Positions 15,943 through 24,735 of a DNA stretch of 64,000 bases are shown one piece after another. The first letter of the stretch is position 1; every line of letters begins with the position of its first letter. The translations under genes were made by a program, and so were the position numbers. Origin of the DNA: Opitutaceae bacterium (GTDB taxonomy: Bacteria; Verrucomicrobiota; Verrucomicrobiia; Opitutales; Opitutaceae); NCBI GenBank assembly GCA_028691845.1, contig JAQUYL010000001.1, positions 219,673-283,672 of the forward strand. The letters are read 5' to 3'. The notes beneath the pieces are model-generated. The model saw nothing but the letters and a program-made list of their open reading frames with translations, had not been told where the DNA came from and did no database searches.

Positions 15943-16689
15943 TCAACCCTTCTGCGCGGCCTCGCTGACGGCGTCGCTCATCTCCTCATTGGAGAATACT
16001 TCTTGCACGTCGTCGAGCTCCTCAAACGCATCCTGCAATTTCAAAAGAGTGCGGGCGATGGCGATGTCCTCGATGGGGGCGGTGACAAGGGGAATGTAGG
16101 CAATTTCTGCGGAGTCGGGTTTGACCCCTTTTTGTTCGAGCATGCTGTTGACGTGGTCAAACAGCTTCACGGCGCAGCGAATTTCATAGCCCTGTTCGGA
16201 GGTGATGACGTCGTCGGCACCCGCCTCGAGCGCCAGCTCCATGAGTGCGTCCTCAGTGCTTTTGTCCTTGGCAACAAGAAACTGGCCGAGGTGCTGGAAC
16301 TTGTTGGCGACGGTGCCCAACTTGCCGCCGAACCGGGTGAGAATGGAGCGGATCTCGCCGGCGGCGCGGTTCTTGTTGTCGGTGAGGACATGGAGAATGA
16401 AGGCGACGCCGCCGGGGCCGTAACCCTCATAGATGACATCCTCGTAGACGACGCCCGGTAGTTCGCCCGTGCCCTTCTTGATTGCGCGATCGACGTTTTC
16501 GGCGGGCATATTGACCTCGCGGGCCTTCAGGACCAGCGTGCGGAGCCGGGGGTTCATGCCAGGGTCGCCGCCGCCGGCCTTGGCGCAGATGGCGATGTCG
16601 CGCGAGAGGCGGGAAAAGACCTTGCCGCGGCGTTTGTCGGTGACGGCTTTGGCGCGTTTGACTTTTGCCCATTTATTGTGGCCGGCCAT
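15943..16689 (-). CDS. YebC/PmpR family protein
   Basis: The 248-residue protein begins MAGHNKWAKVKRAKAVTDKR, the highly conserved start of the YebC/TACO1 family. It continues with KAGGGDPGMNPRLRTLVLKA and NVDRAIKKGTGEL. Length is standard. Members act as DNA-binding regulators or translation factors relieving ribosome stalling at proline stretches; which applies here cannot be told. It is followed by a decayed binding-protein copy and lies downstream of yidC on the same strand after an 80-base gap. Confidence 0.95.
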   Translation of the reverse strand: MAGHNKWAKVKRAKAVTDKRRGKVFSRLSRDIAICAKAGGGDPGMNPRLRTLVLKAREVNMPAENVDRAIKKGTGELPGVVYEDVIYEGYGPGGVAFILHVLTDNKNRAAGEIRSILTRFGGKLGTVANKFQHLGQFLVAKDKSTEDALMELALEAGADDVITSEQGYEIRCAVKLFDHVNSMLEQKGVKPDSAEIAYIPLVTAPIEDIAIARTLLKLQDAFEELDDVQEVFSNEEMSDAVSEAAQKG

Positions 16690-16771
16690 TGGAGGAGGAG
16701 AAGGAGGAGAATGGAGGGAGTGAAGTGGGCCGGATCCGCTGGGTCCGGCCCGCCTGTGATTTCGGGGCAGA

Positions 16772-18556
16772 TTACTTCCGTGCCCGTTTCCGCTGTGGGG
16801 TCACGTTTTTCGGTTCACCGGGCAGTGTGGGCAAGTCGGGCTCCGGCATGCGGTTGATGACGAGTTGCTGACCGATGGTGAACAATCCGTTGATGGTGGA
16901 ATAGAGCGCCAGGGCGCAGGAAAAATTGTAGCAGATGGCGATGAAAATCCACGGCATGAGCTTGAACATCGTGGCCTGGGCCCCGTCTGTGGTGGGCGTG
17001 GGCGTCAGGCGCATCTGGATAATCGTGGTGGCGCCCATGAGCAGCGGCATGACGTTGAGGTTGAGATGCGTGAGCCCCAGGAGCGGTAGCGTGATCGCGC
17101 CAAACGACAGGACGGTATCGGGCGCGGAGAGATCGTGCGCCCAGAGGAACGGGGCGAAGCGCAGCTCGGAGGCGCTCTGGAGCATGCTGAAGAAACCGAT
17201 GAAAAACGGGATGGTGATGAGGACCGGAATGCAGCCGCCCAGCGGGTTGACCTTGTTTTCCTTGTACAGCCGCATCATGCCCTCATTCACCTTTCTGGGG
17301 TCATCCTTGAATTTTTCGCGAAGGGCCTGGATGGCGGGCATGAGCCTTTGCATGCGCTTGGAGGAACGCGACGCCGCGATGGTAAAAGGGACAAAGACAA
17401 TCTTGAGGATCAGGGTCGTGATGACAACCGCCCAACCCCAGCTCGGCACCCACGAGTGTACCCAGGTCATGATGGTGAGCAGCAACTTCGAAAAGAAGCC
17501 GAAGAAGCCGAACTGCATGACCAGATCCTCACTCTGTTTGAAGTAGTCGCTGTTTGCCAGACGTCGGTATTCCTTCGGGCCGGCGTAGTAGGAGGCGCCG
17601 AGGGTGACCGATGCATCCGCCGGGATCGGCTTGAGCTCGAATTGGGCGAAGCCGGAAAGACCGTAGGCGCTGGGATTTTCGTTGGGCAGCGCATGGTCGA
17701 GCTTTACACGCTCGACGTGGATGCCGACACCCGGCTCGTCGAGTGTGAGGATGGCGGTGAAGAACTGGTTGTTGACCGCGGCCCAGGCAAGAGGCGAGGG
17801 TTTTTCGATGAACGGCAGCGGTGCCCGCGGGCCGAAGAAGCCTCCGCCTTCGAGCGCGCCGCGCCGGATGGTGCTGGCGCCTTTGCCATCGGAGTAGCTG
17901 GCGTTGAGGTAGAGACCGGAGTCGGTGGGATTTAAGGGGGCGGCGGTACCAAGGCTGAGGCCCAAGCGGCCGAGAGGCAGCACCTGGTCGGTCAGATTGC
18001 GGATGCTGGTTTCGGTGCGTATCTGGTAGGGATCGCCGGTGCTGGCAGCAGCGGCGATCAGCTGGAAGCGGCGTGTGACCTCCATGCGGTTGTCGACCAC
18101 GGTCCGGTAGACCACTTCCGTGTCGGTCCGGGAGACGAGCTCATAGGCCGCGCTTTGATCGAGGCCCGGATAACCGGTCAGCGCGAGCGCGGGTCCGGCC
18201 TCCTCCGCATGGTTTAGCACATAGGGATCGGGCCGGCCGAGTTCAGCCCGGTGTTTTTTGAGCGCCACGCTTTCGATGGCGCCGCCGTAGTTGGTGAACT
18301 TCACCTCGATATGGTCGTTGGCGAGGGTGGTGAATTCCCGGGTCCCGCTGGCCTTCGGCCCGGCGACCAAGGCGGCATCGGCGCGGGTGCGGGCCGGTCC
18401 GGGCAGCGGCGCCTGGTTTCGGGCGATCGGACTGGAGGATGGCGGCGTGCTGACAGCTGGCTTGGGCGGCGGCGGGGCGAATTTCGCGCTGAAGTAGAAG
18501 CTCGCCATCGCGGCGATGAGCAGCAGCATCCCGATGGCTGTGTTCTTTTTATCCAT
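16772..18556 (-). CDS. yidC: Membrane protein insertase YidC
   Basis: The start at 18556 gives 594 residues beginning MDKKNTAIGMLLLIAAMASF, the usual N-terminal membrane anchor. A Pro-rich linker, a large periplasmic beta domain (about 70-340) and the conserved membrane core follow. The core shows the hydrophilic-groove helix around VFVPFTIAASRSSKRMQRL and the segment VNPLGGCIPVLITIPFF. The tail is basic (PQRKRARK), suitable for ribosome contact. It is the last gene of the rpmH-rnpA-yidD-yidC block, the conserved bacterial order. It inserts inner-membrane proteins with or without SecYEG. Confidence 0.96.
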   Translation of the reverse strand: MDKKNTAIGMLLLIAAMASFYFSAKFAPPPPKPAVSTPPSSSPIARNQAPLPGPARTRADAALVAGPKASGTREFTTLANDHIEVKFTNYGGAIESVALKKHRAELGRPDPYVLNHAEEAGPALALTGYPGLDQSAAYELVSRTDTEVVYRTVVDNRMEVTRRFQLIAAAASTGDPYQIRTETSIRNLTDQVLPLGRLGLSLGTAAPLNPTDSGLYLNASYSDGKGASTIRRGALEGGGFFGPRAPLPFIEKPSPLAWAAVNNQFFTAILTLDEPGVGIHVERVKLDHALPNENPSAYGLSGFAQFELKPIPADASVTLGASYYAGPKEYRRLANSDYFKQSEDLVMQFGFFGFFSKLLLTIMTWVHSWVPSWGWAVVITTLILKIVFVPFTIAASRSSKRMQRLMPAIQALREKFKDDPRKVNEGMMRLYKENKVNPLGGCIPVLITIPFFIGFFSMLQSASELRFAPFLWAHDLSAPDTVLSFGAITLPLLGLTHLNLNVMPLLMGATTIIQMRLTPTPTTDGAQATMFKLMPWIFIAICYNFSCALALYSTINGLFTIGQQLVINRMPEPDLPTLPGEPKNVTPQRKRARK

Positions 18557-18591
18557 GAATAAGGGAAGTCGACAGACGAACGGAGGAAGTT

Positions 18592-18951
18592 TCAGGTTGT
18601 GCCGCGCACCTTGACGCAAACATGACGGCGGTTGGGCGGGACCGGATCGTAACCGCCGGCATGCCACGGTGCGCACTTGGCGAGACGGCGCGCGGCCAGT
18701 GCGGTGCCGGCTAGCAGGCCGTGCTCGCGCAATGCCTCGGCCGCGTAGTGGGAGCAGGTGGGGTGAAAACGGCAGCCGCAGGAAGGACCGGCGAGGACGG
18801 CAAGCGCAGGCGAAAAGGTCCTCTGGTAAATCCAGATCAGAGCTCCCGCCAGGCGGGCGGGCAGCCGGACGATCCTCAAGCCCAAGGAAGGGGGCAAACC
18901 CATGGCCTGCCGCCCATCACTCGGTGGGTTGTTTTGGCGAAAATCAGACAT
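18592..18951 (-). CDS. yidD: Membrane protein insertion efficiency factor YidD
   Basis: The 119-residue protein carries the YidD signature: [28 protein letters not shown] and [17 protein letters not shown]. An internal ATG at 18903 would give a 103-residue form closer to the usual family size of 70-90. The longer form overlaps the end of rnpA by 8 bases, suggesting translational coupling. An amphipathic N-terminal helix targets it to the membrane, where it assists YidC. Confidence 0.93.
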   Translation of the reverse strand: MSDFRQNNPPSDGRQAMGLPPSLGLRIVRLPARLAGALIWIYQRTFSPALAVLAGPSCGCRFHPTCSHYAAEALREHGLLAGTALAARRLAKCAPWHAGGYDPVPPNRRHVCVKVRGTT

Positions 18952-19327
18952 GGGGAGGACGGGCGGGCGCGAGCTGGCGGCAGACGTGGATGAAGCGTTG
19001 CTCCAATTCAGAGAAGGGCAGGCGGTTGAGCGACCGGCGCGCCGTCAGCACAAGGTCAAGGCCTGGCGGCATCAGTTCCTGGTGGCGGCGGAAGAGTTCT
19101 CGTAGGCGGCGTTTGGCGCGATTGCGTTCAACCGCACCGCCCACGGCGATGCGGGAGGCGACCACGCCAACCCGGGTGGGACGCATGATGGGCTCACTGC
19201 GCGGGCGCCAGGTAAGCAGGAAGGCGCCGCAGTCAAGGCGGCGGCCCTGCTCGCGCAGGGCGCGAAAGTCGGCGTTGCGACGCAGGCGCTGCCCGGCGCG
19301 CAAGCCCATGGCGGGCCCGTGGGGCAT
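18944..19327 (-). CDS. rnpA: Ribonuclease P protein component
   Basis: The 127-residue basic protein contains the RNase P protein signature [17 protein letters not shown]. The upstream N-terminal block [21 protein letters not shown] is also typical. It lies 14 bases after rpmH on the minus strand and overlaps the next gene, as in most bacteria. It binds the catalytic RNA for 5' tRNA maturation. The start could be either of two nearby ATG codons; the second (MGLRAG) fits the family better. Confidence 0.95.
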   Translation of the reverse strand: MPHGPAMGLRAGQRLRRNADFRALREQGRRLDCGAFLLTWRPRSEPIMRPTRVGVVASRIAVGGAVERNRAKRRLRELFRRHQELMPPGLDLVLTARRSLNRLPFSELEQRFIHVCRQLAPARPPHV

Positions 19328-19341
19328 GGCCGGGAGGATGC

Positions 19342-19479
19342 TCAGGCGACCGTCAGGCGTTTGCGTCCTTTGAGGCGGCGCGAGGCGAGAACCTTGCGGC
19401 CGCCGCGGGTGGACATGCGGGCGCGGAAGCCAATTTTACGGACGCGCTTTTTGCGGTGCGGGCGGTATGTAGGTTGCAT
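19342..19479 (-). CDS. rpmH: Ribosomal protein L34
   Basis: The 45-residue protein begins [20 protein letters not shown] and ends GRKRLTVA, an unmistakable bL34. An upstream in-frame ATG at 19533 would add 18 unrelated residues, so I take 19479. It is the first gene of the rpmH-rnpA-yidD-yidC operon. Confidence 0.97.
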   Translation of the reverse strand: MQPTYRPHRKKRVRKIGFRARMSTRGGRKVLASRRLKGRKRLTVA

Positions 19480-19612
19480 GGTTTTTAAGAGTGTAAGAGG
19501 GTCAAGGTCAGAGCAGGGGGATGGGGGTGTCAAGCGATAGGTTTTTTGCCGGGCTGGTCCTGGTGTGCGGCGCGGGCTGCTCTTGCGGGCGCCGATCGAA
19601 GGGGATCGGTCA

Positions 19613-19641
19613 AATTATTTGTGGCGATAATCTTATGCCAA
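19613..19641 (-). promoter_or_regulatory. rpmH: Candidate sigma-70 type promoter of the rpmH operon
   Basis: On the minus strand TTGGCA (19636-19641) is followed after 17 bases by ATAATT (19613-19618), within an AT-rich patch about 135 bases before the rpmH start. Only sequence resemblance supports it. The rest of the gap from 19480 to 19886 contains no supported gene. Confidence 0.35.
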
Positions 19642-19886
19642 ATGAGCCCTTTGACGCGGCTTCCCCGCCTCCTTCGCGGCAGGCGCGAACCGGTTTGCGC
19701 CGGACCGACAAGTTCCGAGCAATCCCCTCATCCGCATCTCTGGGCGAGCCAGGAGCGGCGAGGATATGAAGCAGCCGGCATCATGAAGGGCCTCCGGGCC
19801 CGGTTTCAGACCATCCAGCCAACAGGAGAGCCCGTTTTCCGGACACCGACATCCGCACGGTCGTGGGAGGTTGGCCGCCTTCCCTA

Positions 19887-20420
19887 TCACCCAGATTGTG
19901 CGGCGATCACTTTCAGCACATCTGCGGCCTGCTGGTCGGTTTTGGCGCTATAGTCGCACCAGACGATCCTGCCATCCTTGACGAGGTATGCCTGCCGCGA
20001 GGCAAGCTCACCCAGGATGGGGACTTTTCTGGTCGGCACTCCGAAAGCCGTGACCACCATCTTGTCGGGATCTGCGATGAGCGTGAAGGGGAGGTGAAAT
20101 TTTTCCTTGAACGTCTTTTGCACGGCAGCCGGATCCAGGCTCACCCCGATGACCGCCACGCCTTTTTGCGTGAGTTGCTCGTAGGCGTCGCGCAGGGAGC
20201 AGCCCTGTTGGGTGCAGCCGGGCGTGTCGGCCTTGGGGTAGAAATAAACCAGCGTGTAGGTCTGTCGTTGGTAGACATCGGCAAGGTTGAGAGTGGTGCC
20301 GGTTTCTGTGATTCCCGAGACCGCCGGGGCCGGATCTCCCACCTTGAGGGGATTGGCGCGGGCTGAAGAGTAGCAGGAAAGCATGGCGGCAAGGGCGAGG
20401 ATCAGGCGTGGGGATCGCAT
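19887..20420 (-). CDS. Secreted BCP-type peroxiredoxin
   Basis: The start at 20420 gives 177 residues with a clear signal peptide, MRSPRLILALAAMLSCYSSA. The peroxidatic Cys lies in YPKADTPGCTQQGC, with the second Cys five residues later as in atypical 2-Cys BCP/PrxQ enzymes. The downstream block VIGVSLDPAAVQKTF fits the same group. Thiol-dependent reduction of peroxides in the periplasm is the likely role. It is preceded by a gap of almost 400 bases with a repeat element and is not obviously in an operon. Confidence 0.9.
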   Translation of the reverse strand: MRSPRLILALAAMLSCYSSARANPLKVGDPAPAVSGITETGTTLNLADVYQRQTYTLVYFYPKADTPGCTQQGCSLRDAYEQLTQKGVAVIGVSLDPAAVQKTFKEKFHLPFTLIADPDKMVVTAFGVPTRKVPILGELASRQAYLVKDGRIVWCDYSAKTDQQAADVLKVIAAQSG

Positions 20421-20807
20421 GGCGGACAATCGAAACCAGCTCCGACCATTTCGCAAGTGAGCCGGTGGTCGCTTTCAGGGATTCGGGCCTGACAAGCCCG
20501 ATGGGAAAGGGCTCCGGCGGGGGCCAATAATCCTAAATTCCGAAGTTGGGTTGAACCACGGAGGACGGAGGCCACAGAGTGAAATACTTGGACGTACCGA
20601 TTGTTCCGGCGGCCATTCGCCCGGCGGGTGGATCGATTTTCCCGCATTACTGCTGGAATGCCTCTGTGTTCTTGTGCCTTGGTGGTTCCATTGCGCTAGC
20701 AGGATAATATTCTCCGGAACCAACAGGGTTTCTCGTGTTCTTTTAGTCAGCTCGCGGCACTGTTCTCAGACAGCGGCGCGACGCACCTAAATCAGACAGA
20801 CACCAAC
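20421..20807. other. Intergenic region with a long imperfect inverted repeat
   Basis: Between the divergent peroxiredoxin and beta-barrel genes. It contains the inverted pair described as a separate repeat feature at 20553-20690. No ORF in it has family-like content. The plus-strand promoter of the barrel gene should lie in the AT-richer part at 20700-20800. Confidence 0.5.
20553..20690. repeat. Imperfect inverted repeat of the 'accacggagg' type
   Basis: The left arm at 20553-20580 reads GAACCACGGAGGACGGAGG and continues CCACAGAGT. The right arm at 20661-20690, read as its complement, gives GAACCACCAAGGCACAAGAA then CACAGAGG. The arms match at most positions over about 28 bases, with roughly 80 bases between them. 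Runs of this type occur as dispersed non-coding repeats in several environmental bacterial genomes. I see no transposase. Confidence 0.6.
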
Positions 20808-21470
20808 ATGAAACAAAAGATATTAATCAAACGCCTTATTCTGGCCGCCGCCGTGGCGCTCGGCCTGGTTTCCTTCGCCTCGGCGCAGAGCGCCAACGTG
20901 AGTCCGCACAATCCTGCGGCGCCTTCGGCCCCCGGCTTACTGGGGCAGACGTATGCCGGCGTCACTTTTGATTATCTGCACCTCGAGAACGGCCCGCCCA
21001 GCGCAGGACGCGGTTTCACCTTCACCTACAACCAGCCCCTGAACTACGGTTTCGACGCCACGTTTGATTATCAGAGGATGCGGTCCAGCGCCTTCGGGCA
21101 TGACTACACCACGCACAAGCTGGATACGAGCCTCACCGCCTTCACAACCAACGCGCCTTGGGGTAAGCCCTACATCACCGCCGGCATCGGCGAGGAGTGG
21201 CGGCGCGGCGGCGGCGCCTCCGACAACTCGTTCACCTTCCTGATCGGAACCGGCATCGAGTTCCGACTCGTGGCACCCATTACGCTGACGCCCTACATGG
21301 ACTTTACCCGGGCCACGCAATTCAGTCAAAATGCCTGGGAGTACGGCATGAAGGCCAGCTACCAAATCACCGACCGATGTGCCCTGCTGGCAAGGATCCA
21401 ATACAGCGACCTCACGCATTCGTCGCACAACACCACCGAATATTCACTCGGCGTGAATTTCCGATTCTGA
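20808..21470 (+). CDS. Outer-membrane beta-barrel protein
   Basis: A 220-residue secreted protein. Its signal peptide is about residues 1-26 (ending FASAQ). The mature part shows alternating polar/aromatic strands, and the last residues VNFRF give the C-terminal aromatic residue typical of barrels inserted by BamA. Strand-like motifs include AGVTFDYLHLEN, GFDATFDYQRM and ASYQITDRCALLARIQYS. The size fits an 8-10 stranded OmpA/OmpW-like barrel. The function is unknown. It is followed by its own terminator. Confidence 0.75.
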   Translation: MKQKILIKRLILAAAVALGLVSFASAQSANVSPHNPAAPSAPGLLGQTYAGVTFDYLHLENGPPSAGRGFTFTYNQPLNYGFDATFDYQRMRSSAFGHDYTTHKLDTSLTAFTTNAPWGKPYITAGIGEEWRRGGGASDNSFTFLIGTGIEFRLVAPITLTPYMDFTRATQFSQNAWEYGMKASYQITDRCALLARIQYSDLTHSSHNTTEYSLGVNFRF

Positions 21471-21515
21471 GCGGCAGCTGTGCTTTGATTCATAGCGGAT
21501 AGATCAGTGTTGATC

Positions 21516-21552
21516 AGGCCGCTGCCGGCTCAGCCGGCCGCGGCCTTTGTTT
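21516..21552 (+). terminator. Intrinsic terminator after beta-barrel gene
   Basis: AGGCCGC (21516-21522) pairs with GCGGCCT (21540-21546), with a further inner GCCGG/CCGGC stem. A T-rich stretch (TTGTTTTG) follows. It is 45 bases past the stop. Confidence 0.8.
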
Positions 21553-21689
21553 TGACGTATGGTAATTATCAGCCGCAGCGGATGCCCCGGCGGTGGTCCG
21601 CCCAAATCGTCCCCCAGGCAGGCGGGGTCTGTCATCCCGATCAATGAGCTGTCCGGGGGCGTGAAATTGGCCTCGCCCGACGAGCGGGT

Positions 21690-22808
21690 ATGGGTTATGG
21701 GAAACATGTGCGCTGGCGGTTTGTATGGCTCGTTTTGCTGGCGGTTCTCGGATCCCCCACCGGGATCGCCGCCGATCTGGCAGTCAAGATCGTGCGCAGC
21801 GCGGCGGAAAAGGGTGACGTGGAGGCGCAATGCGCGATTGCCGCCGCCTATTTCGAGGGGACGGACGGATTACCCCAGGACCGCAAGGAAGCCGCCAGGT
21901 TTTTCCGCATGGCGGCCGATCAGGGACACGCCACCGCCCAGTGGTTCCTCGCCAACATGTATGCCGAAGGGGAAGGCGGTTTGCCCAAAGACCAGGCGGA
22001 GTCGCTGAAATGGATGCGGCAGGCCGCCCAAGGCGGCGACGCGGACGCCCAGTACGCGATCGGCTTGTCCTCTTCCTGGGACGCGGTCGGCAAGCAGGAT
22101 TTCGCGGAGGCCGTGCGGTGGTTTCGCCAGGCGGCCGAACAGGGGCATGACGGGGCGCAATACCGCCTCGGCGTTCATTATGAGCATGGGTTAGGTGTGG
22201 CCAAGGATACGGCGGAAGCCGAAAAACTGTTCCGCAAAGCGATCTTCAGCGGGCTCAATCCGGACGCAATGTTCCGTCTCGCCGGTATTAACCTTGAAGG
22301 TGACAACGGGCCGCGGGATCTTGTTGAGGCTTGGGCTTGGTTCAATCTCGCCCGGAAGGTGGACCACAAGCATGCCGCGGAGTGTGCCGCCATTCTCGAG
22401 GAAGGAATTGGCCACGACCAGAACATCATGGTGGCGGTGGCCAAGCGCGAGGAGGCGTTGGAACAGCAGCTTAATGCTGTGGCGGAAAAAATGGATAAGG
22501 AGGAAGCCGCTCTAGCGGGGGGATCCCATATCGAATTCGGGTTGATTCCGCGCGACATTCCCTCGTTTTTCCGCCTGCTCTTCGGGCTGGTGGTGGTTCC
22601 CACCACCATGATCTGGGTGATCATCGACAGCAAGCGCATCGGGGTCAGGAAAGGCGTGATCACCGGATGGGGCAACATGGGCCGGTGGACCTGGGTGATA
22701 TTGTGCATTCTGTTCTGGGCAGGGGCGTTTCCCCTCTACCTGCTGAAGCGGCGCGACTTCATCGCTGCGAACCAGCTGGCCCCGGAGGCCAAAACACCGG
22801 AGGCGTAA
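21690..22808 (+). CDS. Sel1-repeat protein with C-terminal membrane segments
   Basis: A 372-residue protein. An N-terminal signal or anchor (about residues 8-28) is followed by five Sel1-like helical repeats (about 35-225), for example AQCAIAAAYFEGTDGLPQD, AQWFLANMYAEGEGGLPKD and AQYRLGVHYEHGLGVAKD. A charged helix follows, then two hydrophobic segments near residues 290-312 and 330-348. The repeats make a protein-binding scaffold in the periplasm or on the membrane. Partner and pathway are unknown. It is a single gene, convergent with the MuiA-family gene. Confidence 0.85.
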   Translation: MGYGKHVRWRFVWLVLLAVLGSPTGIAADLAVKIVRSAAEKGDVEAQCAIAAAYFEGTDGLPQDRKEAARFFRMAADQGHATAQWFLANMYAEGEGGLPKDQAESLKWMRQAAQGGDADAQYAIGLSSSWDAVGKQDFAEAVRWFRQAAEQGHDGAQYRLGVHYEHGLGVAKDTAEAEKLFRKAIFSGLNPDAMFRLAGINLEGDNGPRDLVEAWAWFNLARKVDHKHAAECAAILEEGIGHDQNIMVAVAKREEALEQQLNAVAEKMDKEEAALAGGSHIEFGLIPRDIPSFFRLLFGLVVVPTTMIWVIIDSKRIGVRKGVITGWGNMGRWTWVILCILFWAGAFPLYLLKRRDFIAANQLAPEAKTPEA

Positions 22809-22874
22809 ACGGCCTGCTCCCCGCTGCAGAGTATCCGGCCGCAGCCAGAAAGCTTCAGCTGGCCGCTCCGCCAG

Positions 22875-24596
22875 CTACTCCAGACCAGTCGGGATGACGT
22901 CGTTCGGATACTCGATACTGAACTTCAGAGGCAGCTCACGCTTCTCGCCGGGCTTGAGGTTGAGCGTCCACTTGATCGTGCCGTCGACCTCGCGAACGAT
23001 TTCCTTCGGCTTCTCCGGCGTGCCGATCTCCCCGGCGGCGGGAAGGAGCAGCTTGACGACGATCTTTTCGTTCCGCGACACCGGTATCTGATCGGCGAAC
23101 ACAATGCGTGCAGCCGTCTTTTTGTTGTTCTGCACCGTGAGAAGGAAATCGTAGGTGATGCGCTTGCCGCTGTTGGTGATTCCCGTGTCTTCGGTGAAGC
23201 GGTTTACCCGCTTGTGCTTCACACCGATGCCTTCGTCCACCCCCAGGGCGAGGTCGAACTTCTCGCCGGGCATGACGGTGCGGAGGCTGCTGGCGGCGAC
23301 GAAGGTGCTGTCGAGAAAAACGTTCATCGCCCCGGCCAACAGCGGAAAGTCGGAGGAGTTCGTCACCTTCGCTGTCAGGAAGGCAGCCTGCAGGCGCTTG
23401 GGGACGGAGGAGTATTCCGATCTGGACTCCAGGCGCGCCTGGGTGATGGGCGCCTTCTGCGGGGAGTTGTCGCAGGGTACCGTTGTGGCGACGGGAATTT
23501 TGAGCGAGGCGCTCGTCGCCTGCATGTTGAGCACGGCCGTCGCCAGCTGGGCCTCATGGATCTGGTCGTCGGTTTCGGCGGCATTCATCACCACCGAAGG
23601 AGCGGTCAGTCCCCCGATGGCCGACTTCATGGCGACCTCAAGTCGCGGCTCGCGGACGGCCTGTTCCACGGGCCGCGGGTGTGCCACATCGACTGTCCAA
23701 GGAGCGAGCGACGGCGGGGCGCCGCCCAGGCTCGGACGGGCGGTTGAGAGCGTGAGCGCCACGTCTTTCCAATCTTCCCCTGTTTTCTGGCGCACGACGC
23801 CGAAACACGACAGCGCCACCGCATGATCGTTGCTCAGGACCCGGGCGTCATAAGCCGGCGTCCAGGAAGCGTTCGGTACCGTGTAGGCCAGCGCGATCTC
23901 CAGGTTCCCGCCGCCGGCCGAGGCGACGCGCACCATCACCGTTTTGTAGCTGCGGCCACCGGCCCCGCGCAGGTCGTTGAGTTGCTTTTCCAGCGCCGTC
24001 TTTTTGATCTGCAGGTCTTCGCGCTGGATGTCGATCGACTGCTGTTCGGCGGCGATTCGGCCCAGCGCTTCGTCAGCATAGCCGTAGAGTTTCTGCAACT
24101 CCTCCAGCGTCGGCCGGGGCGCAGGTCGGTTGGGCGAGGATGCTTCCCGCGCCGGACCAGCCTGGACGGGGATTGAGATCGGGCCCGAGGATGATTGGAG
24201 CAGACGCCGGATGAAGGCGCCCTCCTCCTTGAGCAGGGCCGTGCGATCGTCGAGGACGCGAACCTGCTGCTGCAGGCCGCGCAGCTCGTCCTCGATGGCT
24301 TTGACGCGTTCGTTGGGCGTGAAGGCGACGTAATTCTGGCGCGAGCTGACATCGAGGAAGGTGGCCTGAGCGGTGCCCTGGCCGCTGACTTGGAGCGACT
24401 GGTCGACGAGCGCCGACGGCAGGTTTTCAAAAACAATTTCCTGTGTGCCGGCGGCCAGATCGACCGTGGCCGTGCGGGTGACCACCGCCCGATCGGGGTA
24501 GACGGTGACTGCGGAGATGAGTGAATCGACCGGAGCGGCGGAAAGGCGGCAGGCGGAAAGAAGAAGGCCGAGTGAGAGGGGAAGGAGGGTTTTCAT
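22875..24596 (-). CDS. MuiA-family (DUF4139) secreted protein
   Basis: A 573-residue protein with a lipoprotein-like N-terminus (LLLSAC near residues 12-16). The N-terminal block SAVTVYPDRAVVTRTATVDL matches the DUF4140 domain. A coiled coil at about 95-215 includes EELQKLYGYADEALGRIAAE. A C-terminal DUF4139 beta domain contains ALAYTVPNASWTPAYDARV. The family was named mucoidy inhibitor A in Aeromonas, but its molecular role is not settled. It is probably surface- or periplasm-exposed. It is on the same strand as the downstream-lying esterase gene, with 140 bases between. Confidence 0.88.
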   Translation of the reverse strand: MKTLLPLSLGLLLSACRLSAAPVDSLISAVTVYPDRAVVTRTATVDLAAGTQEIVFENLPSALVDQSLQVSGQGTAQATFLDVSSRQNYVAFTPNERVKAIEDELRGLQQQVRVLDDRTALLKEEGAFIRRLLQSSSGPISIPVQAGPAREASSPNRPAPRPTLEELQKLYGYADEALGRIAAEQQSIDIQREDLQIKKTALEKQLNDLRGAGGRSYKTVMVRVASAGGGNLEIALAYTVPNASWTPAYDARVLSNDHAVALSCFGVVRQKTGEDWKDVALTLSTARPSLGGAPPSLAPWTVDVAHPRPVEQAVREPRLEVAMKSAIGGLTAPSVVMNAAETDDQIHEAQLATAVLNMQATSASLKIPVATTVPCDNSPQKAPITQARLESRSEYSSVPKRLQAAFLTAKVTNSSDFPLLAGAMNVFLDSTFVAASSLRTVMPGEKFDLALGVDEGIGVKHKRVNRFTEDTGITNSGKRITYDFLLTVQNNKKTAARIVFADQIPVSRNEKIVVKLLLPAAGEIGTPEKPKEIVREVDGTIKWTLNLKPGEKRELPLKFSIEYPNDVIPTGLE

Positions 24597-24735
24597 GGGG
24601 GAACGGGAAACAGGACGGGAGGGGAAACCTGTTGTCAGGGAACCCTAATCCGCACGAACCGCCACTGACGAGAAAAGAACAGGGACCGGTGCGGACCCGG
24701 CGCTGGCACCGAGAAGGGTTCATTAGTGGTTTCTG

